NCBI GenBank assembly: GCA_015680685.1
Contig: MNCI01005810.1
Location: forward strand, 615,074 to 679,073
DNA from: Gnetum montanum
Taxonomy: Eukaryota > Streptophyta > Gnetopsida > Gnetales > Gnetaceae
DNA: 64,000 bases
Reading direction: 5' to 3'
In this document: positions 1 through 12,179 of the stretch, piece by piece
Layout of the letters: the number at the start of each line of letters is the position of its first letter
How positions within the stretch are numbered: the first letter of the stretch is position 1
Translations under genes and position numbers: made by a program
Notes under the pieces: generated by a model
The model's database searches: none
What the model saw: only the letters and a program-made list of their open reading frames with translations
Told to the model about the DNA's origin: nothing

Positions 1-848
1 ACTGGGTGTACAGCCTAACCCCAAGTCTATGCGAGGGCCATGCTAGAGAAAACAAAAATGGGGTGCCCTGAATGGTCTAGTCAATCAAATAGGGACTTAC
101 ATAGTGTACAATAACCTTTCATGAATAATAGTTTTAAAATTTTATGCATGGAGATTAAGGCAAAGAAAACTATAACGTACAAAATAGTAAAAGTGTAGCA
201 AAATATGTAACTAAGAAATAAATGTAAATCGATACACAATGATGTAAAATGTCTATTGTAGAGAAATGAAAGAAGGGCTTGGGTGAGAGAGTGCACTACC
301 CCAAGATTAGGGGATTTGATCTTTTTTTGGCTGAAGAAGGTGTACAACTGATATGTAGTGTTGGATAGACACAACTTACAATGGAACAGTATGGTCACAA
401 CCCCTAAACTGTTGCCAATGGCCTACTAATCAGAATTGATGAGCTAGTGCTTGCTGAGCTAAGAGAGATCTGAAAAGTGCTACTACTAGGGTTTATTGTT
501 TGTTAACCTTTTGCTTGATAGTATTTTTACCAAAGCCAATTTCTATAAAGCCAAATGCCAAAATGCCAATCTCCAATCACAAGAAAGCTCAATCACAAAG
601 CCAATTACAAGAAAGGTGATTCCAAAAGCCAACTGCAAAAAAGGTAATTCTAAAAAGCCAACCCTTTGAACATTGTTTACTAGGGTATTTATAGAGCCAA
701 GAGCAAGAGAAATATGTGGTTTGGATGCCATGTGTCCTAGGTCCCATAGGGTCCAAATTGTGAATGTGTCTCACTAGCATTTAGTGCTATGCTGCAGTGT
801 TACGCTGATGTGTTATGCTGAGTGGGATGAGGTTGGAAATGAAACCTG
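1..848 (-). repeat. LTR fragment, reverse orientation, family-2 related
   Basis: The stretch around 20-110, with a weak form of ...ccctgaatggtcta...gggacttac, matches the solo LTR at 3596-3675. The TATA-like stretch at 684-694 (read on the minus strand) matches that LTR's TATA at 4223-4230. I read this as the R/U3 part of a diverged LTR whose start lies before the window. No coding potential is convincing; short reading frames here are low-complexity. The right border is a guess, placed where a TGAAAC lies at 849. Confidence 0.45.
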
Positions 849-2399
849 TCAAGCTATGACCATACCATTCAAACTACATGTGCCAGAATCCAAGGGACTA
901 CCATGTTTTTACAAAACATGCTAATGTCAAATGCAAAGTGGAGCCTATGCTCCAGGACTATGTCTTCCCTCCTCTTGCGATTAGGGTCAAGTGTAGGCAC
1001 AACTTTAGGAATCAACAAGGGGGTTCAAAACAAAGCAGAATTGCTGATCTTGTTTGCCAAAGAGATTCTAGAGCAAAAATAACCATTTCAAACTAATTTC
1101 TAAAGCTACTAAAGATGTCTTGATGCTTATTTTCAAGTGTTATGCTACCCACGCTGCCCAGCATAGTGGCTTAGTGTAAACACTTACATGCTACGCTGCA
1201 TAGTGTAGCACAACATAGCAGCTAGTTTTGAGACAAATCTTGCCCGAAAACCAAAAACACCCCTCTGAGGCCTGGCTAGGCAAGCAAATTCAACCCTACT
1301 TTTCATGTTGAAAGGCCCTAGGACTCATATTTAGAAAACTTACTGAACTATTTAGCCCATCCTAAACACCTTCAACAGCTCCTAGCATGGTCCCTAGGTA
1401 CACCGTCAACCAGGTCATGTGTCAAGCTAGGTAGGCTAGAGAGTGTAGCAAGCCTGTCAGCCTAGGAGATAGAAAATTTGCTAGAATGTACAATCTACCC
1501 TTAGTACCTCTTTCGTGCACACGGTCCTTGAAACACCACTAATTTCAGCCTAGCACTTCGAGAATGACTCAAGTCCTTTCCAACATTCGGGAGGTAAAAA
1601 TTTGACTAAGGCATGCAACTCACGCTGGCTTATCTTGGGCAACTTACACTGCAAATTTTGAGCCAAATTCAACACATTTTCCAACACATGCTGCAACACA
1701 CACTGTGGTCATGCTACAGCGTGAGTGTAGCATGACCAACTTTCACAGCCTCAAAATCGAGCTAAAATGATAAGATTCAAAGGTGCACATCACTCCAAGG
1801 GTTCAGGGTTGACAACCTCTAGTCCCAACTTCTAGAACTTCCACATTTCAACTCCAAAAATTACAAGATTTTATGGTCATGTTGTGGTCACACTGAGGAC
1901 ACACTACAGTGTGAGTCCAGCATGACCACTATTCACAACATAACCACTATTTATAGTATGATCACTATTCACCAGCATGAACACTATTCATGCCCAAACA
2001 AAAGCACTTCAAATGCACGCTAAGGACACACCAGGACCAAATCAACTCATGTTGGGAATCTTGGTGGAATAGAAACGCCTCAAACAGCCATAAAACTACT
2101 CAAATCGACATCCTGTAGTAGTTGATTCAGGGACTAAGAAGTTTCAAGTGAGTCGAAGTCAATCCCTTTGATTTTCTTTGTAAATTTTCTTCATTCGTGG
2201 GCATGTCGATCCCTCATGGTCTAAACTATATGTACTCCAATGGGATTGAGTAACCCATATGTTGTAAGATACAATGTACCTGGTCAAAAATGTAGCTTGC
2301 CTACGCATGACCAACACACACAGCTGTCTACCAAACACATGTCACACGATCCTATTTCCTATTATCTCTCGACCATTGATTCCATCCATGGATTCCGTG
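849..2399. other. Unassigned repeat-derived DNA
   Basis: No gene is visible. The stretch holds reiterated imperfect motifs such as CATGCTACAGCGTGAGTGTA and CACTATTCA (about 1690-2000), typical of LTR U3 DNA. It may be the U3 of the LTR-like fragment that follows, but I cannot prove its borders. Confidence 0.35.
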
Positions 2400-2822
2400 C
2401 CTGAGCCCAACCAAACCCTATAAATACCTTGTCAATTCACTTGAACGAGGTCAACAATTTTGAAAAAAGAGAAACTTTAAACCTTGGATGCTTAAGCACA
2501 TGAGACTCCTAGCATCCAAGCACCTGCAAACACATCACTACATTACTCCGGGGCTTAGCGCTTGACTTGGTATCACACACGCAACTACGCTTTGACCGGT
2601 GCACACTCTTGTCAAACAATACAATACAGTTTCATTATTGCCTTCCATTTATATTGTTTACTCTATTTACACTTTGTTTACAATATAGCTCTATTTATGC
2701 TCTGCACTTTGTTTACATTTTGTATCATTGTTTGCATTCCATTTACACTGTTTACGATAATCCCGGTGCTAGCCATAGCTTATGCTCAGGGAAGTCCTTA
2801 GTTGATTTAATGCAAACCATCC
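2400..2822 (+). repeat. LTR R/U5-like fragment interrupted by element C
   Basis: A TATA box (CTATAAATA, 2418-2426) is followed by pyrimidine-rich DNA. It ends in a stretch (about 2690-2810) with the same layout as the R/U5 end of the family-1 LTR at 23880-24020, including a GGGAAGTCCTTAGTTGAT-like segment. Element C begins at 2823, so this LTR was its target. The 5 bp before it (CATCC, 2818-2822) should be the target duplication of C. Confidence 0.45.
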
Positions 2823-3527
2823 TGTACCACCCGAAATTTTCGGTGTCTGGCTAGAACGAAACAGAGACTAGGAGATCCTCAAACAAGCACAGAAGCTCCT
2901 ACCTTCACTTGAGGGCAAGCTGGAATTAATGAAGTCAGAGCACCTCAAGTCGTCTGCACGCAGATCAGACAAGGAGTTCCCCACGCGTATACCGATATAT
3001 TGTACGCCAAGTTATATGTAAACAACGTAGCTAATATAAAACTGAGTGTAAACATACAAGAATGTAAACGATGAGCATACAAGAATGGACGATAAAACTA
3101 TAACAAATCTTAGCAAAAATGTGGCAATGTCATTGCGTAATGAAAGTTACAATGCATCGGTCTTAACGTAGTTGTGGATGTGACACAAGGCGGACGAAGA
3201 GCCCTGGTGGATGCATAGGGATGATGGTGTGCTGGTTTGAACTACAGGCACAGCGTGAAGGCTATATGCTCAGCGTACAGGGTTGAGGTCCAGCATACAA
3301 GTTTTGTTTTGCTCTGGTTTCTCAGTGTCTCTAGTTCTTTTTTTGTCTCTGGTTTGCTCAAAATTGCCAACCCTGATCTCATGAAAAGTTGGGATTTTTA
3401 TACAAGTTTAAATGTTAGACTTGGGTTTTGGGAGGGGATGATTGGCTGTGGAGTGCTGGACTCTCGAGTTGGGTGACATGTGGTGTGTTGATCAGGTGTG
3501 AAAGAATGACATTTTACAAGTATACAC

Positions 3528-4925
3528 TGTAGTGACGGAAAACGTCGGCAGCTGGAAATACCGATCGAGGTCCCGTGTATACAGTTTTAACCACGGATCC
3601 GCGTGAGGGCTATGCTGGAAAAAGTGAATCCGTGGCACCCTGAATGGTCTTGTCGATCAGAGAGGGACTTACGGGTTAGTAAAACAATGAAAATTACATA
3701 AAAAGAAAGTAATCTATTTCGAGGAGTCGTAAAACAAGGGGAAAATGATGTAGACGGATTGCAACGGTGATAATGCTAAACACGATAAAAGGAGGCTGAC
3801 ATAAGAGAAGCACGTAGCTTCAAGATCTGCGCTTTGACTTAAAAATGTGTATTTTGCATGAGAAATTACACTGGGGAATCCCCGATTACATGATGTGAAA
3901 CAAGCATAAAATAGCAAGCAAAACGGTCTAAACAGAAGTCCGATCTACCTCGTGGGCTAAAGCTGAGATGCAAGGAAGGCCAAGCTTCGATGTCTACCGA
4001 TCAATTGTTTCTGATTGATAGAGTCTCTCCAGCAGAACGATTACTCCTGTCACCGGTGCTTAAAGCGGACTGCTCTTTACTTCGGCTGTAAAGTGATAAT
4101 CTCAGCAATTGCCAAAGCGCTGTTCTCTGTATCTCTGCTCCAAAGTGCTAAATGCTCTGGTGCTCAGAAAAATGCTTCTACTTCTCTGATTTTGTCAACC
4201 CTTGTATCTTTATCAACTGAGGTATTTATAGGCCATGACGCTCCGTGGGAAAGGCGCAACCCTGATGACGTGGGTCCCGGATATTTCGAGTCTCGTTGAC
4301 TTGATCATTTTAAGTCAGACTGTGACTATGCACAACATGCTTGTTTGTGTGTTGTGCGTGTAAAGAGTAGGTACACGCTGAGCGTGCGTCAATTGCGTTC
4401 AGGCTGTATTACACTCATTCGCATTACATTGCGTGTATGAGCGTAATCCGGTATAAAAACAATAGCCTCATAATTTTCTTACGCTCACTACACAGCTACG
4501 CGTAACAAAGCATAAATAATGTGCAACTTACGCTCACTACGCAGTTGTGCATGATGAAGCGTAAATAATGTGTAACTTACGCTCACTACGCAGCTGTGCG
4601 TGATGAAGCGTAAACAATGCCTAACTTACGCTCACTACGCAGCTGCGCGTAATGAAGCATAAAAAATGCCTAGCTTTAATGATAACATACGCAATGGTAC
4701 GCACTGCCACGTAACGAGCGTAAAGACAAGTTATTCATGCGCCACGAGAAAAAATGTCGAACTGTTGTGCTTCTCTGGCCTTTGACTATTTTGGAGCTTA
4801 TTACGCTCATTACGCTGCCCTGCGGGATTAGAGCGTAAACTTGTCCTTGAACAAAATTGATGCGCGCTCTCGCTTGAATTGTGAATCTTTGCCTGAGGCC
4901 GACTCGTAATTTTCACGGTGTTTCA
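3528..4925 (-). repeat. Solo LTR, family 2, inserted in the 3' LTR of C
   Basis: On plus it begins TGTAGTGACGGAAAACGTCG and ends GTAATTTTCACGGTGTTTCA, with TG...CA termini. Flanks are TACAC (3523-3527) and TACAG (4926-4930), a 5-bp target duplication with one change. No internal region follows, so it is a solo LTR left by recombination. The TATA box (minus) is at 4223-4230. The sequence at 63860-64000 is the start of the same LTR in plus orientation, and the U5 end of element E is related. Confidence 0.85.
4477..4672 (-). repeat. 49-bp tandem repeat in the U3 of the solo LTR
   Basis: About four units share the core ACTTACGCTCACTACGCAG. Three of them start at 4526, 4575 and 4624, giving a 49-bp period; the first (about 4477) is more diverged. 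They lie upstream of the LTR TATA box, where U3 enhancer repeats are expected. Function as enhancers is inference. Confidence 0.75.
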
Positions 4926-5799
4926 TACAGCGTGCTACATGCTGGCGTATACTACTGCACGCCAACGTATACACGCTGTACACCAGCATATCTCGGCGTA
5001 CAGACTTGATCAAAGCAAAAGAAGTTGTTCGACCCTCAGATTTGAATTTGGATGTCATGAAGATGCTGCCTATAGATGTTCAACTTGGTTGACCTTGATC
5101 TGACATGGCTCTAGAGAGCTTGGATTGGTTTATGTTATGCTGCACACTGGTTGCACACTTTGTACATGTTGGGTGTATACGCTGGGCGTATACGCTAGAC
5201 GTATACGTTGTGAATGCATGTTGGGCGTATACACTGTATCTGCTGGGCGTATACGTTAGGCATGCAGGATGTACATGCTCAGTGTATGGACTCCAGAATG
5301 CATGATGTCAACACCTGATGATTGTTTTGTTCGTGTGAGTTGATGCTTTGTACAAAATCTTGCTTTGAAGTGCTATTTCCATGCCGTCTTCGAGGATTGC
5401 ATGCTGGGCGTATACGTCAATCATACATACTGAGCATACATGTGAGGCGTGTACGCTGGGCATGCACGCTAAGCATCTACGCTAGGCGTATAAGCTATGA
5501 ATGTATGCTGGGCATGTACACTGAGCGTATACGCTAGATCGGGTCAGCGTATATGCTGGGCATATACGCTGAGAATGCATACTTAGTGAGGACTAAGTAT
5601 CTTGAGCTCCGAAGTTACCATGTTTGATAGTAGATGTTGTCGTGGTCGTCAACGATTCCCAAGGAACTGCTCCTTGTTGAGTTCGACTCTACTTAAAACT
5701 GTCTATGGGGTCCTCAAGCTTTAGTCATGCTAGGGAGCATCATGGCTTAGCTCGGTTCTTATTTGAGAAGTACTAAGCTCAGAATTTTGTGGTGTTTCA

Positions 5800-6815
5800 T
5801 TGGCCCCTCTTTGTTGATGCTTGGAGAAATCGACCTGAGAAGCGTCGACAAAGAAGTGCAAAACACCACAAGCAACTTGATAGAAATATTGTCTGTTAGC
5901 ACTTGGCGAGATGTCATCACATCATGTTCAGTAGTACACGGGACTGTGGGAAATGAATTTTGTAGCTAGATAGGGAAATGGAGATTGTGGGGATTAGGGA
6001 GAAATCAAGGGGTTTGTGCATGGTGAAGGGGATGGTATGGTGTGTATATGGGTCATGTTGGTCTTTGTCAATAGCCATTGCCTAGTAGAATTGAAACCAA
6101 GACATGAGGTGTACATTCTTTGGCAGAACAAGATTCTTGTTTAGTGTTTTAGGAGGACTTGTTGGCATAGCCAAAGCCATGTGATGATGCGTTGCATTCT
6201 TTAGAGGAACAGGTCCACCGTTTAATGTTAAAGGGAACCTGTTGGCGAAGAGCCAAAGCCACCCAATGAGATGTTACTTGAGTGTTCGAGACATGAGATG
6301 TTTTTTTTTTGAAAGGCTTTGTCTTGATCTTGTACTCATGTTCGAGTGTCATGTTATGTGTTGCAACTACTTAAAAGTGTTCTAGTATGCAACTGTGTGC
6401 TCAAAGTTTTGGGTGTACTGGGTGTATCAGGAGTGTGGCTGGAGTGTGGTTGAGTAGAATATGTTGAGGAATAGAGTGGAAATGTAACGGGAAATGGGGA
6501 TGTACTGGCTTGATTAACCTGGTTATGTGTGTTAGGAACAATATGGTGCCTTGCTGCTGTGACGAAGTGCATTCTCGTATGAACACTTCTGAGTGTCATC
6601 CTGCAAACACAACTCCAAGAAGATAAGAAACCCATGAGTGAGTAAGCAAGCTTAGACTTAAATAAGGACTGATGAAACAAAGGCACCAAATGAGATTTCA
6701 GGCACTGTATACGAATAGCAGCAATTGTGTTAGGATCGGCTGATGGCGAGCAATTCAGCGGCTCTGATGAAGTTTGAATGCCACCACAGATCAAGGAACT
6801 AGAGATGAAATTACT
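5800..6815 (-). other. 3' noncoding region of element C, with polypurine tract
   Basis: Directly next to the LTR (5800-5812, minus strand) lies a purine-rich AGAGGGGCCAA tract, the expected primer site for plus-strand synthesis. The rest matches A 8884-9935. It has two degenerate copies of a unit of about 70-90 bp around 6110-6260, each with GCCAAAGCC and a GTTTAGTGTT-like stretch. A 146-codon minus-strand frame at 6354-6794 is not kept open in A, so I do not call it a gene. Confidence 0.7.
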
Positions 6816-6819
6816 AGTT

Positions 6820-7215
6820 TATAGTCATGGTTATCATCATGGGTTAGTTTTATGTCATGACCTGTTGGACATTTCCCGTTAAGCATCATGGTGGATGGTA
6901 CGTTGCCAGATTCTAGTCCTGGCAGACCATGAAGAGACAAACCAGTTTATAGTCTTAGTGGACTCTGGTGAATGTGACTGTGGCAGTTTACTATTGTGCT
7001 GGATGGGTGCTAGTTTATTGTCATTGCAAACATGTTGTGGTATCAATTTACCGTCATGATGCCAGGACGAGTTGTGGTATCAGTTTACCATCATGATGCC
7101 AGGACAAGCTATGGTATCAGTTTACCAATATGATGCTAGGACGAGCTATGGTATCAGTTTACCATCATGATGCCAGGACAACCTGTGGTATCAGTTTACC
7201 GTCATGATGCCAAGA
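6820..7215 (-). repeat. AGTTTA repeat island, integrase side, element C
   Basis: Units of roughly 45 bp carry the plus-strand core TATCAGTTTACCATCATGAT followed by GCCAGGAC (about 7030-7210), preceded by looser units with TAGTTTATAGTC or AGTTTTATGTCAT. It lies just downstream of the integrase stop. The same island lies at 9940-10315 in A. Confidence 0.75.
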
Positions 7216-7238
7216 TGAGCACGTACCTCAGTCCATGC

Positions 7239-7608
7239 TCAAACATGGAATAGTTTCAAGAACAAGTGACTGGTTGGGTTTGGAAGGTCATTCCCTTCCA
7301 TGTTAGCTAATTTGAATGCTCCGTTGTCGTACACTTTGGTTACCAAGTAGAGCCCTTCCCAGTTGGCTAAGAATTTATCCAGGTGTTCCCTAATGGCTTT
7401 GAGCACAAGGTCACCTTCCTTGATAGGGTGCTTATGAACATCGTACCAATGGCATTGTCATTGTCATTTTTGATACCATTCAATCTGATCTAGTTCACAT
7501 ATGCATTCCTCCTCCATCAAGTCTAAGTCAATGATGCATAGGTCATTGTTTTGCCCTTAGTTGAGGAGTCCAGAAAGTGTGATCCTTAAGGATGGTACCT
7601 GTAATTCC
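7239..7608 (-). pseudogene. Integrase C-terminal end, element C
   Basis: This is the 3' part of C's integrase, cut at 7608 by the insertion of A and continuing at 43186. The minus-strand translation shows the C-terminal features of plant gypsy integrases: a stretch of the form HPIKEGDLVLK, then LGNWEG-type and LVTK residues, ending in a KLFHV-like tail at the stop (7239-7241). Both this piece and A's integrase end the same way. It cannot be expressed as one protein because about 35 kb now split it. Confidence 0.75.
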
Positions 7609-8883
7609 TGTACCATCCGAAATTGTTGGTCTCCAGCTGGAAGGAAACAGAAATCGGGGGATCACCAAACACACACAGAAGACCCTACCTTCGCTTGAGG
7701 GCAAGCTAGAATTAACAAAGGCATAGTACCTTGAATGGTCCACACGCAGATCAGGCAAGGATTTTCCCAAATGTACACTGAAGTGCTATACGCTGGGTTA
7801 TATGTAAATGGTGTAACAGGCATAAAGCAGAGCGTAAACAGCGTAACTAATGCAAACGCAGCGTAAACGTAAAACAGCGTAAACAGTACACATACAACAA
7901 TTAATGCAAACTGTAACAGATTTTAGGAAGAAAATGTAACAATGGTATTTCAAAATGAAAGTTACAATGCACCGGTCTAACGCAGTTGTGGCTTTGACAT
8001 AAAGCAGACAAATAGCCATGGTGGATGCAGGGATGACTGTGGGCTGGTTCAAACCATAGGCATAGCATAGAGGCTGTATGCTCAGCATATAGGGTTGAAG
8101 TCCAACGTACAAGGCTCTCTGCTCTAGTTCTTAGCATCTCTGTTTTTCTCTGGTTTGCTCAAAATTGCCAACCGACCCTGAATCTAGTGAAAAATTGGGA
8201 TTTTTATACAGGTTTTGATGTTAGACTCTGGTTGGGGAAATGTCGCATGTTGACTAGGTGCGAAAGAATAAAATTTACAAGTGTACATGTTACATTTGCT
8301 AGGCGTATATGCTGTATCAGGTGGGCATATACGCTGGGTGTATACGCTGGTGTATGCTGGGCATATACGCTAGTGGATGCTAGGCATATACACTGATGGA
8401 TGCTGGATGTATATGCTGGGCATATACACTGATGGATGCTCTATTCATGTGAATTGCTGCCTTGTACCAAATCTTGCTCTGCAGTGCTGTTTCCATCTTC
8501 AGGGATTGCATGCTGGGCGTATGCATCAGTCGTACAGGCTTATTGTACTTGTGAGACGTGTACGCTGGGCGTCTACGGTGGGCATCTATGTTGTGAATGC
8601 AATCTGGGGCATATACGCTGGGCGTATATGCTGAGAACATCGAGCGTATACGTTGAAAATACATACTTAGTGTAAACTAAGTATTTTAAACTCCGGAGTT
8701 GCCAGGTTTGATGGTAGATGTTGTCGTGGTCATCGACAAGTCCCAAGGAACTACTCCTCGTTGAGTTCAACTCTGCTTGAAGCTGTTTGTGGGGTTCTCA
8801 AGCTTTAGTCATGCTGGGGAGCATCGTGACTTAGCTTGATTCTTTTTTGAAAAGTACTAAGCTCAAAATTTTGTGGTGTTTCA
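7609..8883 (-). repeat. 3' LTR of element A
   Basis: Length 1275 bp. On plus it begins TGTACCATCCGAAATTGTTG and ends TTTGTGGTGTTTCA. The TATA box (TTTTTATACAGG on plus, read on minus) is at about 8202-8213. U3 carries many copies of the GCGTATACGC palindrome and its C-to-T derivatives (8300-8660). The pair at 41983-43185 is the same sequence with scattered differences. Confidence 0.9.
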
Positions 8884-9935
8884 TTGGCCCCTCTTTGTTG
8901 ACACTTGGAGGAATTGACCCAAGAAGCGTCGACAAAAAAGTGCAAAACACCACAAGCAACTCGATGAAGACTTCATCCTTTGTTGCATGACTAGACATCA
9001 TCGCACCATGTTCAGTAGTACATAGGATTGGAGAAGTAAAACTTGTAGCTGGAGATTTTGGAGATTGGGAACTGATCAAGGGACTGTGCTTGGTAAAGGG
9101 GATGCACTAGTGTGTATCATGTTGATCCTTGTCAATAGCCATTATTTAGCAGACTCGGAATCAAGGCATGCGATATGCGTCCTTTGGTGGAACAAAACTC
9201 TTGGTTAGTGTCCAAGAGGACTTGCTGGCAAGACCAAAGCCATGTGAGAATGTGTTGCATTCTTTACAGGAGCAGGACCCTTGTTTAGTGTTTAAAGAGG
9301 AACCTATTGGCAGAGAGCCAAATCCATGAAACTAGCCATGCAACTAGATGTTTCTTGATCATTTTAGGCATGAGTGTTTGCTTTTGAGGCAACTACCATC
9401 CAATCTTGTGTTTTATATGGGAAGGGACGATTTTTTTTAAGAAGAAGCTTTGTTTTGATCTTGTACTCATGCTCAAGTGCTATGTTGTGTGTTGCAACTG
9501 CTTCAAAGTATTACAGTGTGCAACAGCATGCTCAAAGTTTTGAGTGCACTGGGTGTATCAGAGGTGTGGCTGAGTAGAGTATGTTGATGAATAGATAGGA
9601 AATATACTGGGAAATGGGGATGTACTAGTGAATGGCTTGATTTAGTCTTGCCACATGTGCTGTGAACAACGTCTCACCTTGCTACTTATGACGAAGTGCA
9701 TTCTTGTACGAACACCTCTGAGTGTCATCCTGCAAACACAACTCCAAAAAGGCAATGAAACCATGAATGAATAAGCAAGCTTAGACTTAAAATAGCTACT
9801 GATGACATGAAGGCATCGAATGAGAGTTCAGGCACTATGTATGAATGACGGCAATGTTGTTAAGATCGGCTGATGGCAAGCGATGCAGTGATTCTGATGA
9901 AGTTTGAATGCAGCCATGAAGCATCAGAGATGAAC
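8884..9935 (-). other. 3' noncoding region of element A, with polypurine tract
   Basis: Purine-rich DNA on the minus strand (AGAGGGGCCAA, 8884-8894) abuts the LTR and is the likely polypurine tract. The remainder aligns with C 5800-6815 and with B 38781-39393, including two degenerate copies of a GCCAAAGCCATG/GTTTAGTGT unit (about 9180-9330). I see no conserved reading frame. Confidence 0.7.
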
Positions 9936-9939
9936 TTGC

Positions 9940-10315
9940 TAGTTTATAGTCTTAGCAGACTATAATGGATTAGTTTTATGTCATGACCTGTTGGACGTTG
10001 CCCATTTAGCGTCGTGGCAGACGGTACATTTCTAGTTTTCAGTCTTGGCGGACCGTGAAGAGGCAAACCAGTTTATAGTCTTAGCGAACTCCGGCAAGTG
10101 AAACTGTGGTAGTTTACTATCATACTAGACAGGTGCTAGTTTATTGTCATTGCAGACGTTCTATGGTATTAGTTTACTGTCATGATGCCAGGACGAACGA
10201 TTGTATCAATTTTAAGTCATGATTCTAGGACTACTCTATGGTATCAGTTTACTGTCATGATTCCAAGATGAGCTGTGGTATTAGTTTATAGTCATGATGC
10301 CAGGACTCGCATGTA
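9940..10315 (-). repeat. AGTTTA repeat island, integrase side, element A
   Basis: At least six loose units carry plus-strand TAGTTTATAGTCTTAGC, TTAGTTTACTGTCATGAT plus GCCAGGAC, or close variants. It lies 15 bp downstream of the integrase stop, in the same place as 6820-7215 in C. Confidence 0.75.
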
Positions 10316-10328
10316 CTTGAGCCTGTAC

Positions 10329-11375
10329 TCAAATATGGAATGGTTTCAAGAACAAGTGATTGGTTGGATTTGCGAGCTCATTTCCTTCCATATTAGCTAA
10401 CTTGAATGCTCCATTGTCATATGCTTTGGTGACCAAGTAGGGCCCTTCCCAGTTGGCTGAGAATTTGTCCGGGTGTTCCCAAATGGCCTTAAGTACAAGG
10501 TCACCTTCTTTGATGGGATGCTTATGATTGTCATGCTGATGGTGTTGTTGTTGCTATTTTTGGTACCATTCGATCTGATCGAGTGCACGTGTGCATTCCT
10601 CCTCCACCGAATCCAAGACAATGATGTGTAGATCATTATTTTGCTCTTCATCCAAGAGTCCGAAAAGTGTGATCCTTAAAGATGGTACCTGCAATTCTAA
10701 GGGTAAAACATCTTCTGAATCGTAAACAAGGCTATACGGTGTTTTACCTGTTGAGGTCTGATGCATAGTACGATATGTTCACAATGTGTATACCAACTAT
10801 TCGTGCCACCTTCGCTTGCTTTGGGTAAGCATCTTTTTGAGTATTGTAATAATGATTTTGTTTTTTGCCTATGCTTTCCCATTACTCTGAGGGTAGTAAG
10901 GGGATGAAAATGAGTTTTTGATCCCCATACTTTCACAAAAAGTTTTGGTTTCGGCACTGCTAAATTACGGCCCATTGTCAGTGATGATGGTCATGGGGAT
11001 GCCAAAACGTGTCACAATATTCTCAAGAATGAAGTTGCATACGTGTTTAGACGTGATTTTTCGAAGGGGAACAGCCTCTACCCACTTCGTGAAATATTCT
11101 GTTGCGGTTATGATGAAACTATGCCCTGCAGAAGATGAGGGTGTTATTGGTCCGATAAGGTCTAACCCCCACTTTTGAAAGGGCCATGTGATTTGTGCTG
11201 TATGCAACTCATTTGGTGGGACATGGATTAGATTACTATGTCTTTGATAAGTACTTCATGTTCTAGCCTTGAAGAGGCAGTCATACTCCATGTGTGGCCA
11301 ATAATAGCCTAAGCATCTAATCTTTGTTGCCATTGCTTTTGGTGCTATGTGTCCTCCGCATAGTCCATCATGTAC
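10329..11375 (-). pseudogene. Integrase, element A
   Basis: The product would insert the cDNA into host DNA. Read on minus, the zinc-binding end shows VHDGLCGGH and further conserved residues (11375-11256). The catalytic core (11207-10965) has WGLDLIG with the first Asp and IITDNGP with the second. The Glu-bearing segment follows in other frames. The C-terminal end reads FSANWEGP and finishes FLKPFHI at the stop (10329-10331). Frameshifts break it near 10965 and 10780. RNase H lies upstream and the repeat island downstream. Confidence 0.88.
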
Positions 11376-11669
11376 TTGCTCAACAATGGTTTGGGAATCA
11401 GTGCTACTAAAGCACGTTAGCAATATGCCTTCGTAGGATCGACGACACAATGTGTCTCCTACCAGTGCATATTGTTTAGAACGTTTTTGTATTGTGTCTT
11501 TTTGTGCATTCGTTAAGTGTTGCGGTGTTTCACCGTGTAGAAGGTACTCTTTTATGTCGTCATACCATTCTATCACGTGTGTTGTACTAACGGATGCAAT
11601 TGGAAACATATCAAGAGTATTAGTTATTGGTTCGGTATAATTGATTATGGAGCTTGGTAATGTATGGAA

Positions 11670-12070
11670 CATGTCAGGCGATATGTTTAACGCTAAGGTG
11701 GCTAACGCGTCTGCGATGGTATTATCATTTTTAGAGACGTGTTGCATATCGATGTTTTCAAATTGCCTCATTAAATGTTTGGCTAAGTCACAGTATGGTT
11801 GTAAATGTTGCACTTTGCATGTATAAATATTTGTGACTTGGTTCAAAACCAATTGTGAATCTCCTCTGACCACAAGTCGTGTGATGTCTGAAGCCAGTGC
11901 TGCCGTGAGACCTCTAAGGAGACCTTTGTACTCTACTATGTTGTTGGTACAGTGAAAGTTGAAACGATAAGCAAAGGGTCTGATCTCCCTGGAGGCATAG
12001 GTGATGACAGCGGCAGCACTTCCCCCTCGAGAGGTGGATGCTCTATCAAAGTTTAGAATGGCATCATAGT
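11670..12070 (-). pseudogene. Second, archaeal-type RNase H (aRH), element A
   Basis: A second RNase H follows the usual gypsy RNase H, a trait known from the Tat lineage of plant Ty3/gypsy elements. Catalytic positions are visible in order: NFDRAS (first Asp), NNIVEYKGLLRG (Glu), VRGDSQLVLNQV (Asp), and NDNTIADALATLAL (last Asp). In B and C the first motif reads NFDGAS; in A the Gly is changed to Arg. It lies in one open frame with the start of integrase (11256-12287). Confidence 0.88.
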
Positions 12071-12179
12071 CATTGGGTACTATGTCTATTGCACTTACAT
12101 TTTCATCTGGGAATTCTGGCACTATCGTTGCTTGATCATGCGTTGGTGACGTGGTCATTTGATTTGCTATGGCTTGACC

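Larger units (their letters stand above)
2823..5799 (-). repeat. 3' LTR of element C, split by a solo LTR
   Basis: Two blocks, 2823-3527 and 4931-5799, together make an LTR of about 1.57 kb. On the plus strand it begins TGTACCACCCGAAATTTTCG and ends ...GTGGTGTTTCA, the reverse of the family-1 LTR. The TATA box lies near 3392-3402 (TTTTTATACA, read on minus). The second block is rich in GCGTATACGC palindromes (5165-5575). It is longer than the other family-1 LTRs (1.20-1.28 kb), mainly through extra palindrome units. The family-2 solo LTR at 3528-4925 interrupts it. Confidence 0.82.

Noticed and set aside
81-398. 105-codon frame at the window start
   Set aside because: AT-rich LTR-like DNA; the peptide is low-complexity and has no counterpart in the related LTR at 3528-4925.
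6354-6794. 146-codon minus-strand frame in the 3' region of C
   Set aside because: The matching sequence in A (about 9400-9910) has stops, and composition shows no coding bias.
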